A DNA stretch of 64,000 nucleotides from Allobosea sp. 117 (GTDB lineage Bacteria > Pseudomonadota > Alphaproteobacteria > Rhizobiales > Xanthobacteraceae), in contig NZ_JNLC01000015.1 of NCBI RefSeq assembly GCF_000702305.1, positions 110,001 through 174,000 on the forward strand, in the 5' to 3' direction. The notes below the pieces were generated by a model that was not told the DNA's origin, searched no databases, and saw nothing but the letters and a program-made list of their open reading frames with translations. The translations under genes and the position numbers were made by a program. Below are positions 8,314-17,649 of this stretch, piece by piece; within the stretch, counting starts at the first letter, position 1; each line of letters begins with the position of its first letter.

Positions 8314-8784
8314 TCAGCCGCGCCGGCGGCGGGGCGGGGTGATGACCGGAGGCGCGTCGCGGCTCTCGCCGATCGTCTCCGAACCGGCAGCCAGCATTAG
8401 ATCCATGGCGAACTGACGGCCGTCCTTGCCGCGTTCATCTTTGCCGCCCTTCGACCCGTGCTTGAGATCGCCGTTCTTCGGCAGCTTTTCGGCCATGCCC
8501 ATTAGCTGCTCGCGCCGCTGCATCTCGGCCCAGACGTCCTCGGGACGGATGCCGGCCTCCACCCACAGCACGACGAGGTTGTAGACGAGGTCGGCGCTCT
8601 CGCGCACCACCGCCGCCTTGTCACCCGCCACCGCGTCGAGCGCGACCTCGACGCCCTCCTCGGCGAGCTTCTTGGCGATGAAGGGCCGGCCGCGCGCGAA
8701 CAGCTTCTCCGTGCGCGGCGAGGGATTGCGTCCCGCCCGCGTCGCCACAACCGCCTCGTAGAGCCGCGCGACCGAATCAGCCAT
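8314..8784 (-). CDS. HisE-like phosphoribosyl-ATP pyrophosphatase (MazG-type fold)
   Basis: 156 residues. Residues 22-98 follow the PRA-PH/MazG all-alpha fold, with 'KKLAEEGVEVALDAVAG', 'ESADLVYNLVVLWVEAG' and 'DVWAEMQRRE' supplying the acidic metal and pyrophosphate site. This matches HisE, which hydrolyses phosphoribosyl-ATP to phosphoribosyl-AMP, step two of histidine synthesis. It lies outside any his operon and carries an unusual ~55-residue C-terminal tail rich in Lys, Gly, Asp and Arg that HisE normally lacks. It may therefore be the sole HisE or a paralogous nucleotide pyrophosphatase. A dyad TTCACTCGTGAA (8801-8812) lies just upstream. Confidence 0.7.
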   Translation of the reverse strand: MADSVARLYEAVVATRAGRNPSPRTEKLFARGRPFIAKKLAEEGVEVALDAVAGDKAAVVRESADLVYNLVVLWVEAGIRPEDVWAEMQRREQLMGMAEKLPKNGDLKHGSKGGKDERGKDGRQFAMDLMLAAGSETIGESRDAPPVITPPRRRRG

Positions 8785-8941
8785 GGCACAACTTTATGTG
8801 TTCACTCGTGAAGCTTCCATGGCGCTGCAAAACGCGGACGAAGCAGGGGCCTTCGGGAAAGCAAGATGCAGGCCGAAAGCAGCGCTTTGCCGGTAGCCGA
8901 TCCTGTGATGGAGTGAAGCTCCGCAGCCACGCGACTCGCCG

Positions 8942-10729
8942 ATGGACTTTCTCCGCCTCTATGCCCGCGTCCTCGCCGCCCTCGGCCCGGAACGGCGCCT
9001 CGCGACGCTGCTGGCGCTGGCCAATGTGGGCCTCGCCATCGCATTGTTCGCCGAGCCGGTGCTGTTCGGCCGGGTGGTCGACGCGCTGGTGCGGGCGCAG
9101 TCCGAGAACCGCATCCCGACCTTTACGGAACTCCTGCCGCTGCTCGGCACCTGGGCGGCCTTCGGCATCTTCACCATCGTCGCCGGGGTGACGATCGCGC
9201 TGCACGCCGACCGGCTGGCGCATCGCCGCCGGCTCGGCATCATCTGCGATTATTTCGAGCACGTGCTGCAACTGCCGCTCGGCTTCCACGGCGAGGTGCA
9301 TTCCGGCCGCCTGATGAAGGTGATGCTGCAGGGCGCCGACGGGCTGTGGGGCCTGTGGCTCGCCTTCTTCCGCGAGCACTGCGCCGGCATGGTGGCGCTC
9401 GTCGTGCTGCTGCCGATCGCCGTCTATGTGAACTGGCGGCTCGGCATCCTGCTGGTCGGGCTGCTCGGCATCTTTATGGCGCTCACCTATTTCGTGCTGA
9501 ACCGCACCCAGGGCATGCAGCGCCAGGTGGAGCGGCTGCAGTCCGACCTCGCCGAGCGCAGCGCCGACGCGCTCGGCAATGTCGCGGTGATCCAGAGTTT
9601 CACCCGCATCGAGGCCGAGGTGCGGGGGCTGCGGCAGACCATGGAGAACGTGCTCGCCGCGCAGATTCCGGTGCTCTCCTGGTGGGCGATCGTGTCGGTC
9701 GGCACCAAGGCGGCGACGACGCTCACCATCCTCGCCATCTTCCTCGTCGGCATCTGGCTGCACATCAACGGCCTCGCCACCATCGGCGAGATCGTCACCT
9801 TCGTCGGCTTCGCCACCATGCTGGTCGGGCGGCTCGACCAAGTGGTCGGCTTCGTCAACCGCATGGTGCTCGACGCGCCGCGGCTGTCCGAATTCTTCGA
9901 GGTGGTGGACACCATCGGCAATGTCCGCGACCGGCCGGGCGCCCGCGCGCTGGAGAACGTCAGGGGCGCCGTCGCCTTCGAGGACGTCTCCTTCTCCTAC
10001 GACGGCAAGCGCCCGGCGCTGATCGACGTCAGCTTCGCCGTCCCGCCCGGCGAGACCATCGCCCTCGTCGGCTCGACCGGCGCCGGCAAGTCGACTGCGC
10101 TGGCGCTGCTGCATCGCGCCTTCGATCCGCAGTCGGGCCGCATCACCATCGACGGCAACGACATACGCGATGTCACGCTCGCCTCGCTGCGGCGGAACAT
10201 CGGCGTGGTGTTCCAGGAAGCGATGCTGTTCAACCGCACCATCGAGGAGAACCTGCGCGTCGGGCGCCCGAACGCCACGGCCGCGGAGATCGACGCCGCG
10301 CTCGAGCGGGCGCAGGCGCGCGAGCTGGTCGAGCGCCAGAGCAACGGCCTCTCCACCATCGTCGGCGAGCGCGGCCGCTCGCTTTCCGGCGGCGAGCGCC
10401 AGCGCCTCTCCATCGCCCGCGCGCTCTTGAAGGACCCGCCGATCCTCATCCTCGACGAGGCGACCAGCGCGCTCGACGCCTCCACTGAAGCCAAGGTGCA
10501 GGCGGCGCTCGACGAGGTGATGAAGGGTCGCACCACCTTCGTCATCGCCCACCGCCTCGCCACCATCCGCAACGCCGACCGCATCATGGTGTTCGAGGAC
10601 GGCCGGGTGGTGGAGGCCGGCACCTTCGACGAGCTGGTGCGGCTCGGCGGCCGGTTCGCCGCGCTGGCGCGCGCCCAGTTCATGGTGAGCGCGTCGGCTT
10701 CCGGCGAGACGCCGCCTGTGGAAACCTGA
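8942..10729 (+). CDS. ndvA: Cyclic beta-1,2-glucan ABC exporter, fused permease-ATPase
   Basis: 595 residues: an ABC type-1 exporter membrane domain of six helices (about 15-310) followed by an ATPase domain with Walker A 'GSTGAGKST' near 377-385, signature 'LSGGERQR' near 480 and Walker B '[12 protein letters not shown]' near 503. The N-terminal '[10 protein letters not shown]'-like segment and '[11 protein letters not shown]' match the NdvA/ChvA group of rhizobia, agrobacteria and brucellae, which exports cyclic beta-1,2-glucan to the periplasm for osmoadaptation and host interaction. The glucan synthase gene (ndvB/chvB) is not in the window. It stands divergent from the HisE-like gene with a 157-bp shared upstream region. 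Confidence 0.85.
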   Translation: MDFLRLYARVLAALGPERRLATLLALANVGLAIALFAEPVLFGRVVDALVRAQSENRIPTFTELLPLLGTWAAFGIFTIVAGVTIALHADRLAHRRRLGIICDYFEHVLQLPLGFHGEVHSGRLMKVMLQGADGLWGLWLAFFREHCAGMVALVVLLPIAVYVNWRLGILLVGLLGIFMALTYFVLNRTQGMQRQVERLQSDLAERSADALGNVAVIQSFTRIEAEVRGLRQTMENVLAAQIPVLSWWAIVSVGTKAATTLTILAIFLVGIWLHINGLATIGEIVTFVGFATMLVGRLDQVVGFVNRMVLDAPRLSEFFEVVDTIGNVRDRPGARALENVRGAVAFEDVSFSYDGKRPALIDVSFAVPPGETIALVGSTGAGKSTALALLHRAFDPQSGRITIDGNDIRDVTLASLRRNIGVVFQEAMLFNRTIEENLRVGRPNATAAEIDAALERAQARELVERQSNGLSTIVGERGRSLSGGERQRLSIARALLKDPPILILDEATSALDASTEAKVQAALDEVMKGRTTFVIAHRLATIRNADRIMVFEDGRVVEAGTFDELVRLGGRFAALARAQFMVSASASGETPPVET

Positions 10730-10861
10730 GGAGAACGCGGGGCGTGACGCTGCGCCACGCCGACATTCGGTTTTGCTCCGGCAGCGCGATCGGAGTATGC
10801 AATACCCCAAGTGAACGCTTCGCCGCTCGCCTTCCCTTCGCATCAGGACGGATATCGCCGC

Positions 10862-12199
10862 GTGCCAAGCCTGCGTCTGCCTTTCTCCCTCAATCTCGGC
10901 GCCCTTCTGCTGGCCGCGCTCCTGGGGCTTTCCCCGCTCGCCGCGCGCGCCACCCCGTCGCTGCTGATCGACGTCGACACCGGCAAGGTTCTGATGGCCG
11001 AGGACGCCACCAAGCCGTGGTACCCCGCTTCCGTCACCAAGCTGATGACCGCCTATGTGGTGTTCAGCGCCATCCGCGACGGCCGCGTGACGGCGGATAC
11101 GCTGATCACCGTATCGGATGTCGCCGCCGCGCAGGCGCCGTCCAAGATGGGCTTCAAGCCCGGCACCCAGATCACCATCGACAACGCCTTGAAGATGATG
11201 CTGATCAAGTCGGCGAACGACATCGCCGTGGTGCTGGCGGAAGGCGTCGGCGGCAGCCTGCCGAACTTCGTCAACGAGATGAACGTGAAGGCGTCGCAGC
11301 TCGGCATGACCGGCTCGCATTTCGCCAATCCGAACGGCCTGCCCGATCCCGACAACTACACGACGGCCCGCGACCTCGCGGTTCTGGCGCGGGCGATCAT
11401 CCTTGAGTTCCCGGAGCACGAGGAGATCTTCCGCACCCCGGCGCTCAGGCTCGGCAACCGCGTCATCCGCACCTACAACAAGCTTATCGACCGCTATCCC
11501 GGCGCCGACGGCATGAAGACCGGCTTCATCTGCGCCTCCGGCTTCAACCTCGTCGCCAGCGCCCATCGCGGCAATCGCCGTGTGCTCGCCGTGGTGCTCG
11601 GCACCTCGTCGGGCAAGGAGCGCACCGAGCAGGCCGCGCTGCTCATGGAGAAGGGCTTCCAGCAATCCTGGTCGATCTTCGGCAAGATGTCGCCCACCGT
11701 CGATTCGCTGCGCAACGAGGCGGGCACGCCGCCCGACATGCGCGCCGAGATCTGCGGCGCCAAGCGCAAGCGTGTCGCCTCCGAGGCCGATGACGACAGC
11801 GAGCCCTCGGCGACCAGCTTCGCCGCCGCCGGCATGAATGGCGGCGCGAAGATCACCGGCGCCAGCCTGCTGGTCAATCTGCCGCCTTCCATGCCGCCGG
11901 TCCCGGTATGGGTCGGCCCGGTCAACGACCAGGCCGCGATCGATGCCGCCTATCCGGCGCCGCAGCAGAAGAAGGCAAGGACCGCCAAGGACAAGTCGAA
12001 GAGCGCGCCGGCCGCCGCGGCCGCCGATCCGAAGGCCAAGCCGGGCGCGAAGCCCGCCGCCAAGCCCGCGGCGAGCAAGCCGGCCGCGAAGCCGACGACC
12101 TCAGCCGACGCCTCCGGCACCGCGCCGGCGGCCAAGCCGAAACCCAAGCCCGCCGCGGCCGCTCCCGCTCCGGCCCCCGCGCCCCGCCCGGTCAACTGA
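10862..12199 (+). CDS. D-alanyl-D-alanine carboxypeptidase (PBP5-like) with long Ala/Lys/Pro tail
   Basis: About 445 residues. The class-A PBP motifs are clear: SxxK 'SVTK' with catalytic S57, SxN 'KSANDIA', and 'MKTG'. It trims the terminal D-Ala from peptidoglycan stem peptides in the periplasm. I prefer the GTG at 10862, which has AGGACGGA 9 nt upstream and opens a clean signal peptide ending 'LAARA'; an in-frame GTG at 10811 would add 17 residues. After the transpeptidase domain (~residue 270) there is a family-variable region and then ~75 residues almost purely Ala, Lys and Pro, likely disordered and wall-interacting. It lacks an obvious C-terminal amphipathic anchor. Confidence 0.88.
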   Translation: MPSLRLPFSLNLGALLLAALLGLSPLAARATPSLLIDVDTGKVLMAEDATKPWYPASVTKLMTAYVVFSAIRDGRVTADTLITVSDVAAAQAPSKMGFKPGTQITIDNALKMMLIKSANDIAVVLAEGVGGSLPNFVNEMNVKASQLGMTGSHFANPNGLPDPDNYTTARDLAVLARAIILEFPEHEEIFRTPALRLGNRVIRTYNKLIDRYPGADGMKTGFICASGFNLVASAHRGNRRVLAVVLGTSSGKERTEQAALLMEKGFQQSWSIFGKMSPTVDSLRNEAGTPPDMRAEICGAKRKRVASEADDDSEPSATSFAAAGMNGGAKITGASLLVNLPPSMPPVPVWVGPVNDQAAIDAAYPAPQQKKARTAKDKSKSAPAAAAADPKAKPGAKPAAKPAASKPAAKPTTSADASGTAPAAKPKPKPAAAAPAPAPAPRPVN

Positions 12200-12252
12200 G
12201 CGCTTCACCTCCTTCAGGAGGCGGCGCTCTCCGGGGCACCGTCGCAGATTCC

Positions 12253-13176
12253 ATGAGTGCCGACATTCATTCCGCTCACGCCGCCCGGCCGGAAGCCTCC
12301 GCCGGGCTTCTTGCTGCTGCCGTCAGCGCCAGCCTCTACGGCATCAGTGCGCCCTTCGCCCGCATGGCCGCCGAGGCGAACCTGATCGGCGCCGACCTGA
12401 TCCTGTGGCGGGTCGGCGTCATGGTCTGCGTCCTCGGCCTCGCGACATGGGTGCTCGGGCGCCGGCCGCTCGCCCCGCGCGCCGCCTGGCCGGGCGTCCT
12501 GCTCTTCGCGGCGACCGTGCTCATGGTCGGCACATGCTATCTGTCGGCAGTCGCCTTCATCCCGGTCGGCATCGCCGTCGTCATCTTCTACACCTTCCCC
12601 CTCATCATCCTGCTGGTCAGCCCGTTCATCGACCGACGGCGGCCGACGCCCGCGCAATTCGTTGCCTTCGCCCTCGCCTTCGCCGGCCTCGTGCTGGCCA
12701 TCGGCCCGCAATGGACGACGCTCGACCCGCGCGGCCTTGCCCTTGCGGCCATGGCGAGCGTCGCCTGCGCGGTGCAGGTTTTCACCGGATCGCGCGTCGG
12801 CCGGCGGCTCGACCCGCTCACCTTCGCCTTCTCCGCCCAGCTCGTCGTGGTTCCCGGCGTCTTCCTGGTGGCGCTGGCCTTTGGCGGCCCAGCCGGGCCG
12901 GAGGCGCTCGGCGCCGCGCTGAAGCCGCTGTCGGTGATCGTGCTCACCTATATCGCCGCCTTCGTGCTGCAGCTTCGGGCCATGCGCCTCGCCGCGCCGA
13001 GCGCGGTCGGGCTCGTCTTCACGCTGGAGCCGGTCATCGCCATCGCCACCGCGGCCGCCCTTCTGGGCGAAAAGCTGGTGACATCCCAATATATGGGCGT
13101 GGCGCTGGTGCTGGCCGGCCTCGTCGTTGCGGTCGCACCGGGCGCCTCGAAAGGCCGCAAGGACTCCGCCGCATGA
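12253..13176 (+). CDS. EamA/DMT-family transporter
   Basis: 307 residues with ten predicted membrane helices as two EamA repeats ('RMAAEANLIGADLILWRVGV' in the first, 'LEPVIAIATAAALLGEKL' in the second). DMT permeases export or import small metabolites; the substrate is not visible. The ATG at 12253 has no good Shine-Dalgarno; an AGGAGG about 30 nt upstream is buried in a CCTCC/GGAGG hairpin. The stop overlaps the CobW gene start as ATGA, so the two are co-translated, which suggests a shared job. Confidence 0.8.
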   Translation: MSADIHSAHAARPEASAGLLAAAVSASLYGISAPFARMAAEANLIGADLILWRVGVMVCVLGLATWVLGRRPLAPRAAWPGVLLFAATVLMVGTCYLSAVAFIPVGIAVVIFYTFPLIILLVSPFIDRRRPTPAQFVAFALAFAGLVLAIGPQWTTLDPRGLALAAMASVACAVQVFTGSRVGRRLDPLTFAFSAQLVVVPGVFLVALAFGGPAGPEALGAALKPLSVIVLTYIAAFVLQLRAMRLAAPSAVGLVFTLEPVIAIATAAALLGEKLVTSQYMGVALVLAGLVVAVAPGASKGRKDSAA

Positions 13177-14297
13177 ACGAAAAGACACAGGCTCCGCCCG
13201 CTCCGATCCCGGTGACGCTGCTCACCGGCTTCCTTGGGGCCGGCAAGACCACCCTGCTCAACCGGCTGCTGCAGCAACCGGGCCTCGCCGACACCGCGGT
13301 GCTGATCAACGAGTTCGGCGAGATCGGCCTCGACCATCTGCTGGTCCAGCATTTCGACGATTCCACCGTGCTGCTGGCGAGCGGCTGCCTGTGCTGCACC
13401 GTGCGCGGCGACCTCGTCGACGGGCTGGAGCAGTTGCTGCGCCGCATGGACAACGGCGCCATCCCGCCCTTCCGCCGCGTCGTCATCGAGACCACCGGCC
13501 TCGCCGACCCGGCGCCGATCCTGCACGTCCTGATGATGCACCCCTATCTGGTGCTGCGCTTCCGCCTCGACGGCGTGGTGACGCTGATCGACGCCGTGAA
13601 CGGCATGGAGACGCTCGACGCGCATCCCGAGGCGGTGCGGCAGGCAGCCATTGCCGACCGCATCGTGCTGACCAAGACCGACCTCGTCGACACGCCCGAG
13701 CGCGCTGCGAGCCTCGCCGCGCTGCGCCGCCGCCTCGCCGTGCTCGCCCCCGCCGCCCCGGTGCTCGACGCGGCGCGCGGCGAGGCGACGCCGGAGGCCC
13801 TGCTCGATGCCGGCCTCTACGATCCCTCGACCAAGATTCCGGACGTCGCCCGCTGGCTCGCCGACGAGCGCGTCGCCGCGGCGGAAGAAGATTTCGGCGC
13901 GGGCCATGACCCGAACCGGCACGACGACCGCATCCGCGCCTTCACGCTGGCCACCGATGCGCCGATCGGCGCCGTCGCGCTCGACATGTTCCTCGAGCTG
14001 GTGCGCGGCACGCACGGCTCCAAGCTGCTGCGCCTCAAGGGCATCGTGAAGCTTGCCGAGGACCCGGAGCGCCCGCTCGTGCTCCATGGCGTGCAGCACG
14101 TGCTGCACCCGCCGAGCCAGTTGCCCGGCTGGCCGGACGAGGACCGGCGCACCCGCATGGTGATGATCGTGCGCGACGTCGAGCCGGCGGTGATCCGCCG
14201 GCTGTTCGACGCCTTCATGGGCCTGCCGCGCCCCGACGAGCCGCATCCGGCGGTGGTGCTCGACAACCCGCTCGCCCCGGCGACCATGAGGCGATGA
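13173..14297 (+). CDS. CobW/COG0523-family GTP-binding metallochaperone
   Basis: 374 residues. Walker A 'TGFLGAGKTT' at 18-27, the metal motif 'GCLCC' with C72, C74 and C75, the switch 'ETTGLADPAP' near 109, base-recognition motif 'TKTD' near 169, and a C-terminal CobW_C domain from about 250 with an internal His/Asp-rich stretch 'GHDPNRHDDR'. COG0523 GTPases load or move metals such as Zn, Co or Fe. No cobalamin or nitrile hydratase genes are nearby, so a general zinc role is the safest reading. It is coupled to the EamA transporter by an ATGA overlap. Confidence 0.85.
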   Translation: MNEKTQAPPAPIPVTLLTGFLGAGKTTLLNRLLQQPGLADTAVLINEFGEIGLDHLLVQHFDDSTVLLASGCLCCTVRGDLVDGLEQLLRRMDNGAIPPFRRVVIETTGLADPAPILHVLMMHPYLVLRFRLDGVVTLIDAVNGMETLDAHPEAVRQAAIADRIVLTKTDLVDTPERAASLAALRRRLAVLAPAAPVLDAARGEATPEALLDAGLYDPSTKIPDVARWLADERVAAAEEDFGAGHDPNRHDDRIRAFTLATDAPIGAVALDMFLELVRGTHGSKLLRLKGIVKLAEDPERPLVLHGVQHVLHPPSQLPGWPDEDRRTRMVMIVRDVEPAVIRRLFDAFMGLPRPDEPHPAVVLDNPLAPATMRR

Positions 14298-14349
14298 GCA
14301 CGTCTCAAGGGAGAATTAAAGCGAGCTGTGCTAACGCGGCAATGGCGCT

Positions 14350-15789
14350 TTGAACCAAGCGGCGGCCGCGGAGCATTCCTTGCCGGAAGAACCAGAAGGG
14401 CAACAAGGCGGACCGAGGAGGCAGGCCGGGACCGGCGGCCTCGCGCGCCTGCGCGACCGGCTGGCCGGCCTGTGGCGCGGCGAGCGCTCCGCCCTCACCC
14501 GCCTCGCCGGCACCGCCTTCCTGATCCGCGCCACCAGCGCCGCCATCGCGTTCTTCTCGCAGATCCTGCTGGCGCGCTGGATGGGCGCCTTCGAGTTCGG
14601 CGTCTATGTCTATGTCTGGGCCTGGACCAGCGTGCTCGGCATGCTGGCGCCGCTTGGCCTCGGCTCGGCGGCGCAGCGCTTCCTGCCCGAATATGCTCAG
14701 CGCGGGACGCACGGGCTGCTGCGCGGCTTCCTGGCCGGCAGCCGGTGGATGACCTTTCTCATCGGCACGCTCTGCGCCCTCCTCGGCGTGCTTGCCGTGG
14801 CGCTGCTGGGCGAGCGCATTCCCGCCTATTACCTGCTGCCCTTCGCCATCGCCTTCGCCTGCGTGCCGCTCTATGCGGTCGCCGAGGTGCAGGACGGCAT
14901 CGCCCGCTCCTATGACTGGGTCGGGCTGGCGCTGGCGCCGGACTACATCGCCCGCCCCCTCATCATCCTCGCCGTGATGGGCGGGCTGATCCTCGCCGGC
15001 ATCCCGGCGGGGGCGACGGGCGCGGTGGCGGCAGCGGCCGGCGCCACCTGGTTGACCACGCTGGTCCAGATGCTCGTGCTCGACCGGCGGCTCACCACGC
15101 GGCTCGCGCATCTCTCCGGCGAGGCGCGCCTTTACGCGACCAGCGGCTGGCTGCGGGTCGCGCTGCCGATCTTCGTGGTCGACGGCTTCTATCTGTTGCT
15201 CACCTATGCCGACCTGCTCATCCTTGAGCTCTTCGTGACGCCCGAAGACGTCGCGGTCTATTTCGCGGCCACCAAGACGCTGGCGCCGGTCGCCTTCATC
15301 TCGTTCTCGGTCGCCGCCGCATCCGCGCATCGCTTCACCGGCCTGCACGTCTCCGGCGCACGGGACGAGCTGGCGCACTACCTCGCCGACACGGTGCGCT
15401 GGACCTTCTGGCCCTCGCTCGCCGCCGCCGTGGTGATGCTCGCACTGGGGCGCCTCGTGCTGTCGCTGTTCGGCGAGGGCTTCGAGGCCGGTTATCCACT
15501 GCTCTTCGTGCTCGCGGTCGGCCTGCTGGCGCGCGCCGCCGTCGGCCCTGCCGAGCGCCTGCTCGTCATGCTCGGGGAGCAGAACGCCTGCGCGGTGATC
15601 TACGCCGCCGCTTTCGCGGTGAATGTCCTGCTCTGCTTCCTGCTGATCCCGCGCCTGGGGCTGATGGGCGCTGCCCTGGCGCCGACCCTCGCCTATGTCG
15701 TCGAATCGGTGCTGCTTTTCCTCGTCGCCCGGCGGCGGCTTGGCCTCAGCGCCTCGCTGCTCGGCCCACGCGGAACCGTCGGCCCGTGA
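14350..15789 (+). CDS. Polysaccharide flippase (MOP superfamily, Wzx-like)
   Basis: About 479 residues with a ~45-residue polar N-terminus followed by about 12-14 membrane helices, the layout of oligosaccharide flippases ('FLIRATSAAIAFFSQILLARWMG' at the first helix). Such proteins move lipid-linked saccharides across the inner membrane. The start is uncertain: TTG at 14350 lacks a ribosome site, while TTG at 14380 has GGAG with 6 nt spacing. The stop overlaps the next gene's GTG as GTGA. No glycosyltransferases or polymerase lie beside it, which is unusual for a Wzx. Confidence 0.8.
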   Translation: MNQAAAAEHSLPEEPEGQQGGPRRQAGTGGLARLRDRLAGLWRGERSALTRLAGTAFLIRATSAAIAFFSQILLARWMGAFEFGVYVYVWAWTSVLGMLAPLGLGSAAQRFLPEYAQRGTHGLLRGFLAGSRWMTFLIGTLCALLGVLAVALLGERIPAYYLLPFAIAFACVPLYAVAEVQDGIARSYDWVGLALAPDYIARPLIILAVMGGLILAGIPAGATGAVAAAAGATWLTTLVQMLVLDRRLTTRLAHLSGEARLYATSGWLRVALPIFVVDGFYLLLTYADLLILELFVTPEDVAVYFAATKTLAPVAFISFSVAAASAHRFTGLHVSGARDELAHYLADTVRWTFWPSLAAAVVMLALGRLVLSLFGEGFEAGYPLLFVLAVGLLARAAVGPAERLLVMLGEQNACAVIYAAAFAVNVLLCFLLIPRLGLMGAALAPTLAYVVESVLLFLVARRRLGLSASLLGPRGTVGP

Positions 15790-16949
15790 GCGCGAGCGCC
15801 CCGATCACCACCCGCTGGGCGACGCCGGCCGAGATGCAGGCACGGGCCGAGGACTGGCGCGCGCTGGCGGCCGAAGCGATCGAGCCGAACGTCTTCGCCG
15901 AGCCTGACTATGTGCTGCCGGCGCTCCGGCATCTCGGTGCGAACGGCCTGCGTTTTCTCCTCGCTGAACGCGACGGCGTCCTCGCCGGCCTGTTGCCGCT
16001 CCATTTCAGCCGCGCGCGCTGGGGTGTGCCGCTCGCCTGCGCCATCCACCATCTGCCCTATGCGCCGCACGGCACGCCGCTGATCGCCGACGACGACGCG
16101 CCCGCCATATGCGGTGCCCTGCTCGACGCCCTGGCCCTCGCGCGGCCGCGCCCGGTGGCGCTGCTCATGCCCTTCGTGCCGACCGAGGGCCGCTTCACCG
16201 AGGCCTGGCAGGCCGCCCTCGCCGCACGGCGTCGGCCTGCCGTCATCTTCGATCCGGTCGACCGTCCGGCGCTGCACCTGCCGGAAGGCGCCGCGCGCCT
16301 CGAGGCGTTCGAGCACTCACTTTCCCGCAACCGTCGCAAGCGGCTCGCCCAGCAGCGGCGGCGACTGGAGCAGCATGGCGGCGCGCTGCAGGCATGCGTC
16401 GCTACCGGGCCGGAGGATATTTCCGCCGCCCTGCAGGGCTTCCTCGATATCGAGGCCACCGGCTGGAAGGGACGCCGCGGCACCGCCGTTGAACAGGACA
16501 GCCGCATCGCCGCCTTCTTCCGCGAGAGCGTGGCGGCGCTTGCCATCAGCGGGCAGGCGCGGATCGTCCGTCTCGAACAATCCGCCGGCCCGGTCGCCGC
16601 CGCCATCCTGCTCGCCTCGGGCAGCCGCGTCTGGTTCTACAAGACCGCCTTCGACGGACGCCTCGCGGCCTTCTCGCCGGGGGCCCTGCTCGACATGGAG
16701 GTGACGCGGGTGATCCTCGACGATCCCTCGATCACGCTCGCCGACAGCCTGACGACGGTGCCCGATTCCGATTTCGGCAATGTCTGGCGCGACCGGCTGC
16801 CGATGGCGGACCTGCTCGTCGGCCTTGCCCCCGCCTCTTCCACCGGCTTCACGCTCGCGACCGGCATGGAGCACGCGGGCCGGCATGGCCGCGCCCTCGC
16901 CAAGGCCGGCGTGCAGTGGCTGCGCGAACGGCGCGGCCTCAGGAATTGA
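15786..16949 (+). CDS. BioF2-like GNAT acetyltransferase (CelD family)
   Basis: 387 residues. The C-terminal half (about 160-330) matches the BioF2-like GNAT domain found in CelD-type proteins: 'LSRNRRKRLAQQRRRLE', 'FLDIEATGWKGRRGTA', then 'RVWFYKTAFDGRLAAFSPGALLDMEV'. Members occur in extracellular polysaccharide loci and probably acylate sugars or lipid-linked intermediates. GTG start at 15786, overlapping the flippase stop by 4 bp (GTGA); this tight coupling supports a joint role in modifying and exporting a surface glycan. No membrane segment is seen. Confidence 0.75.
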   Translation: MSASAPITTRWATPAEMQARAEDWRALAAEAIEPNVFAEPDYVLPALRHLGANGLRFLLAERDGVLAGLLPLHFSRARWGVPLACAIHHLPYAPHGTPLIADDDAPAICGALLDALALARPRPVALLMPFVPTEGRFTEAWQAALAARRRPAVIFDPVDRPALHLPEGAARLEAFEHSLSRNRRKRLAQQRRRLEQHGGALQACVATGPEDISAALQGFLDIEATGWKGRRGTAVEQDSRIAAFFRESVAALAISGQARIVRLEQSAGPVAAAILLASGSRVWFYKTAFDGRLAAFSPGALLDMEVTRVILDDPSITLADSLTTVPDSDFGNVWRDRLPMADLLVGLAPASSTGFTLATGMEHAGRHGRALAKAGVQWLRERRGLRN

Positions 16950-16952
16950 GCG

Positions 16953-17591
16953 TCAGCGTGCCGGCGGCGGGGAAGGCGGCAGCGGCGCGCCGTTGATCGT
17001 CATCGTGGTATCGCCCGGCGCGGCGGCGGGAGCCGCTGCGGGACCGGCCGCATCGGCTGCGGGTGCGGTCGTCTTCGGGTCCGGCACGGCCAGCACCAGC
17101 GCCCAGTAGACCTTGTACTTGCTGTTCGGCGCCAGCGCCGTCGCGATGCCCATGCGGGTCGCGCCGGAGACCAGCATGTTCCTGTTGTGCGAGGGCGAGT
17201 CCCGCCAGCCAGAGAACGCCTCGGCGAGCGTATGATAGCCGGCGCCGACATTCTCGACCGCCTTCAGCCCGTCGAAGCCCGCCGCCTTGAGCCGCTGGGT
17301 GAGCGTGCGCCCGCCGACGCTGTGGGAGAGCTGGTCGGCCGCCGCCATCGCCTTCGCCTGGCGCTGGGCCACCGTGGTCAGCACCGGGTCGACCGTCACC
17401 GCCGGCAACCCGCGCCCCTGGCGGTAGTCCGAGAGCAGCTTGGCCGCCGCTTCCGAGTCGACCTGCCCGCCGCGCGAGAGGTTGTCGTAAAAGGAGGGGT
17501 CAGAGGGCAGCTTGTCGGTGGTGCCGCATCCGGCGAGCAGCGCCGTCGCGAGCAAGGAGGAGGCGACGATCATCAGACGTGTCGGGCGCAT
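16953..17591 (-). CDS. CAP/SCP-domain lipoprotein
   Basis: 212 residues. I use the ATG at 17591, which opens a lipoprotein signal with lipobox 'LLAGC' (lipidated C22); an ATG at 17615 would add eight residues before it. The CAP domain follows: 'VDPVLTTVAQRQAKAMAAADQLSHS', 'ENVGAGYHTLAEAFSGWRDS', 'SHNRNML' hold the conserved His and Glu residues of the cavity. Bacterial CAP proteins are outer-surface or periplasmic and of unclear activity. The last ~45 residues are Pro/Ala-rich. It lies downstream of the MscS gene on the same strand. Confidence 0.83.
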   Translation of the reverse strand: MRPTRLMIVASSLLATALLAGCGTTDKLPSDPSFYDNLSRGGQVDSEAAAKLLSDYRQGRGLPAVTVDPVLTTVAQRQAKAMAAADQLSHSVGGRTLTQRLKAAGFDGLKAVENVGAGYHTLAEAFSGWRDSPSHNRNMLVSGATRMGIATALAPNSKYKVYWALVLAVPDPKTTAPAADAAGPAAAPAAAPGDTTMTINGAPLPPSPPPAR

Positions 17592-17649
17592 GGCTGTCTC
17601 GCGATCGAGGGACATTGCGAAGCTTTAGGCGCGGCTGGTTAGCAAAGCG

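Noticed and set aside
8777-11665. 962-codon open frame on the minus strand
   Set aside because: It is antisense to ndvA and the carboxypeptidase, has a His/Arg/Gly-biased composition typical of GC-rich shadows, and matches no family. The same holds for the long frames opposite cysI, sucA, priA, ecm, sdhA, the M23 gene and the SUV3 helicase.
14328-14349. Start of the flippase gene upstream of TTG 14350
   Set aside because: An in-frame TAA at 14332 blocks extension.
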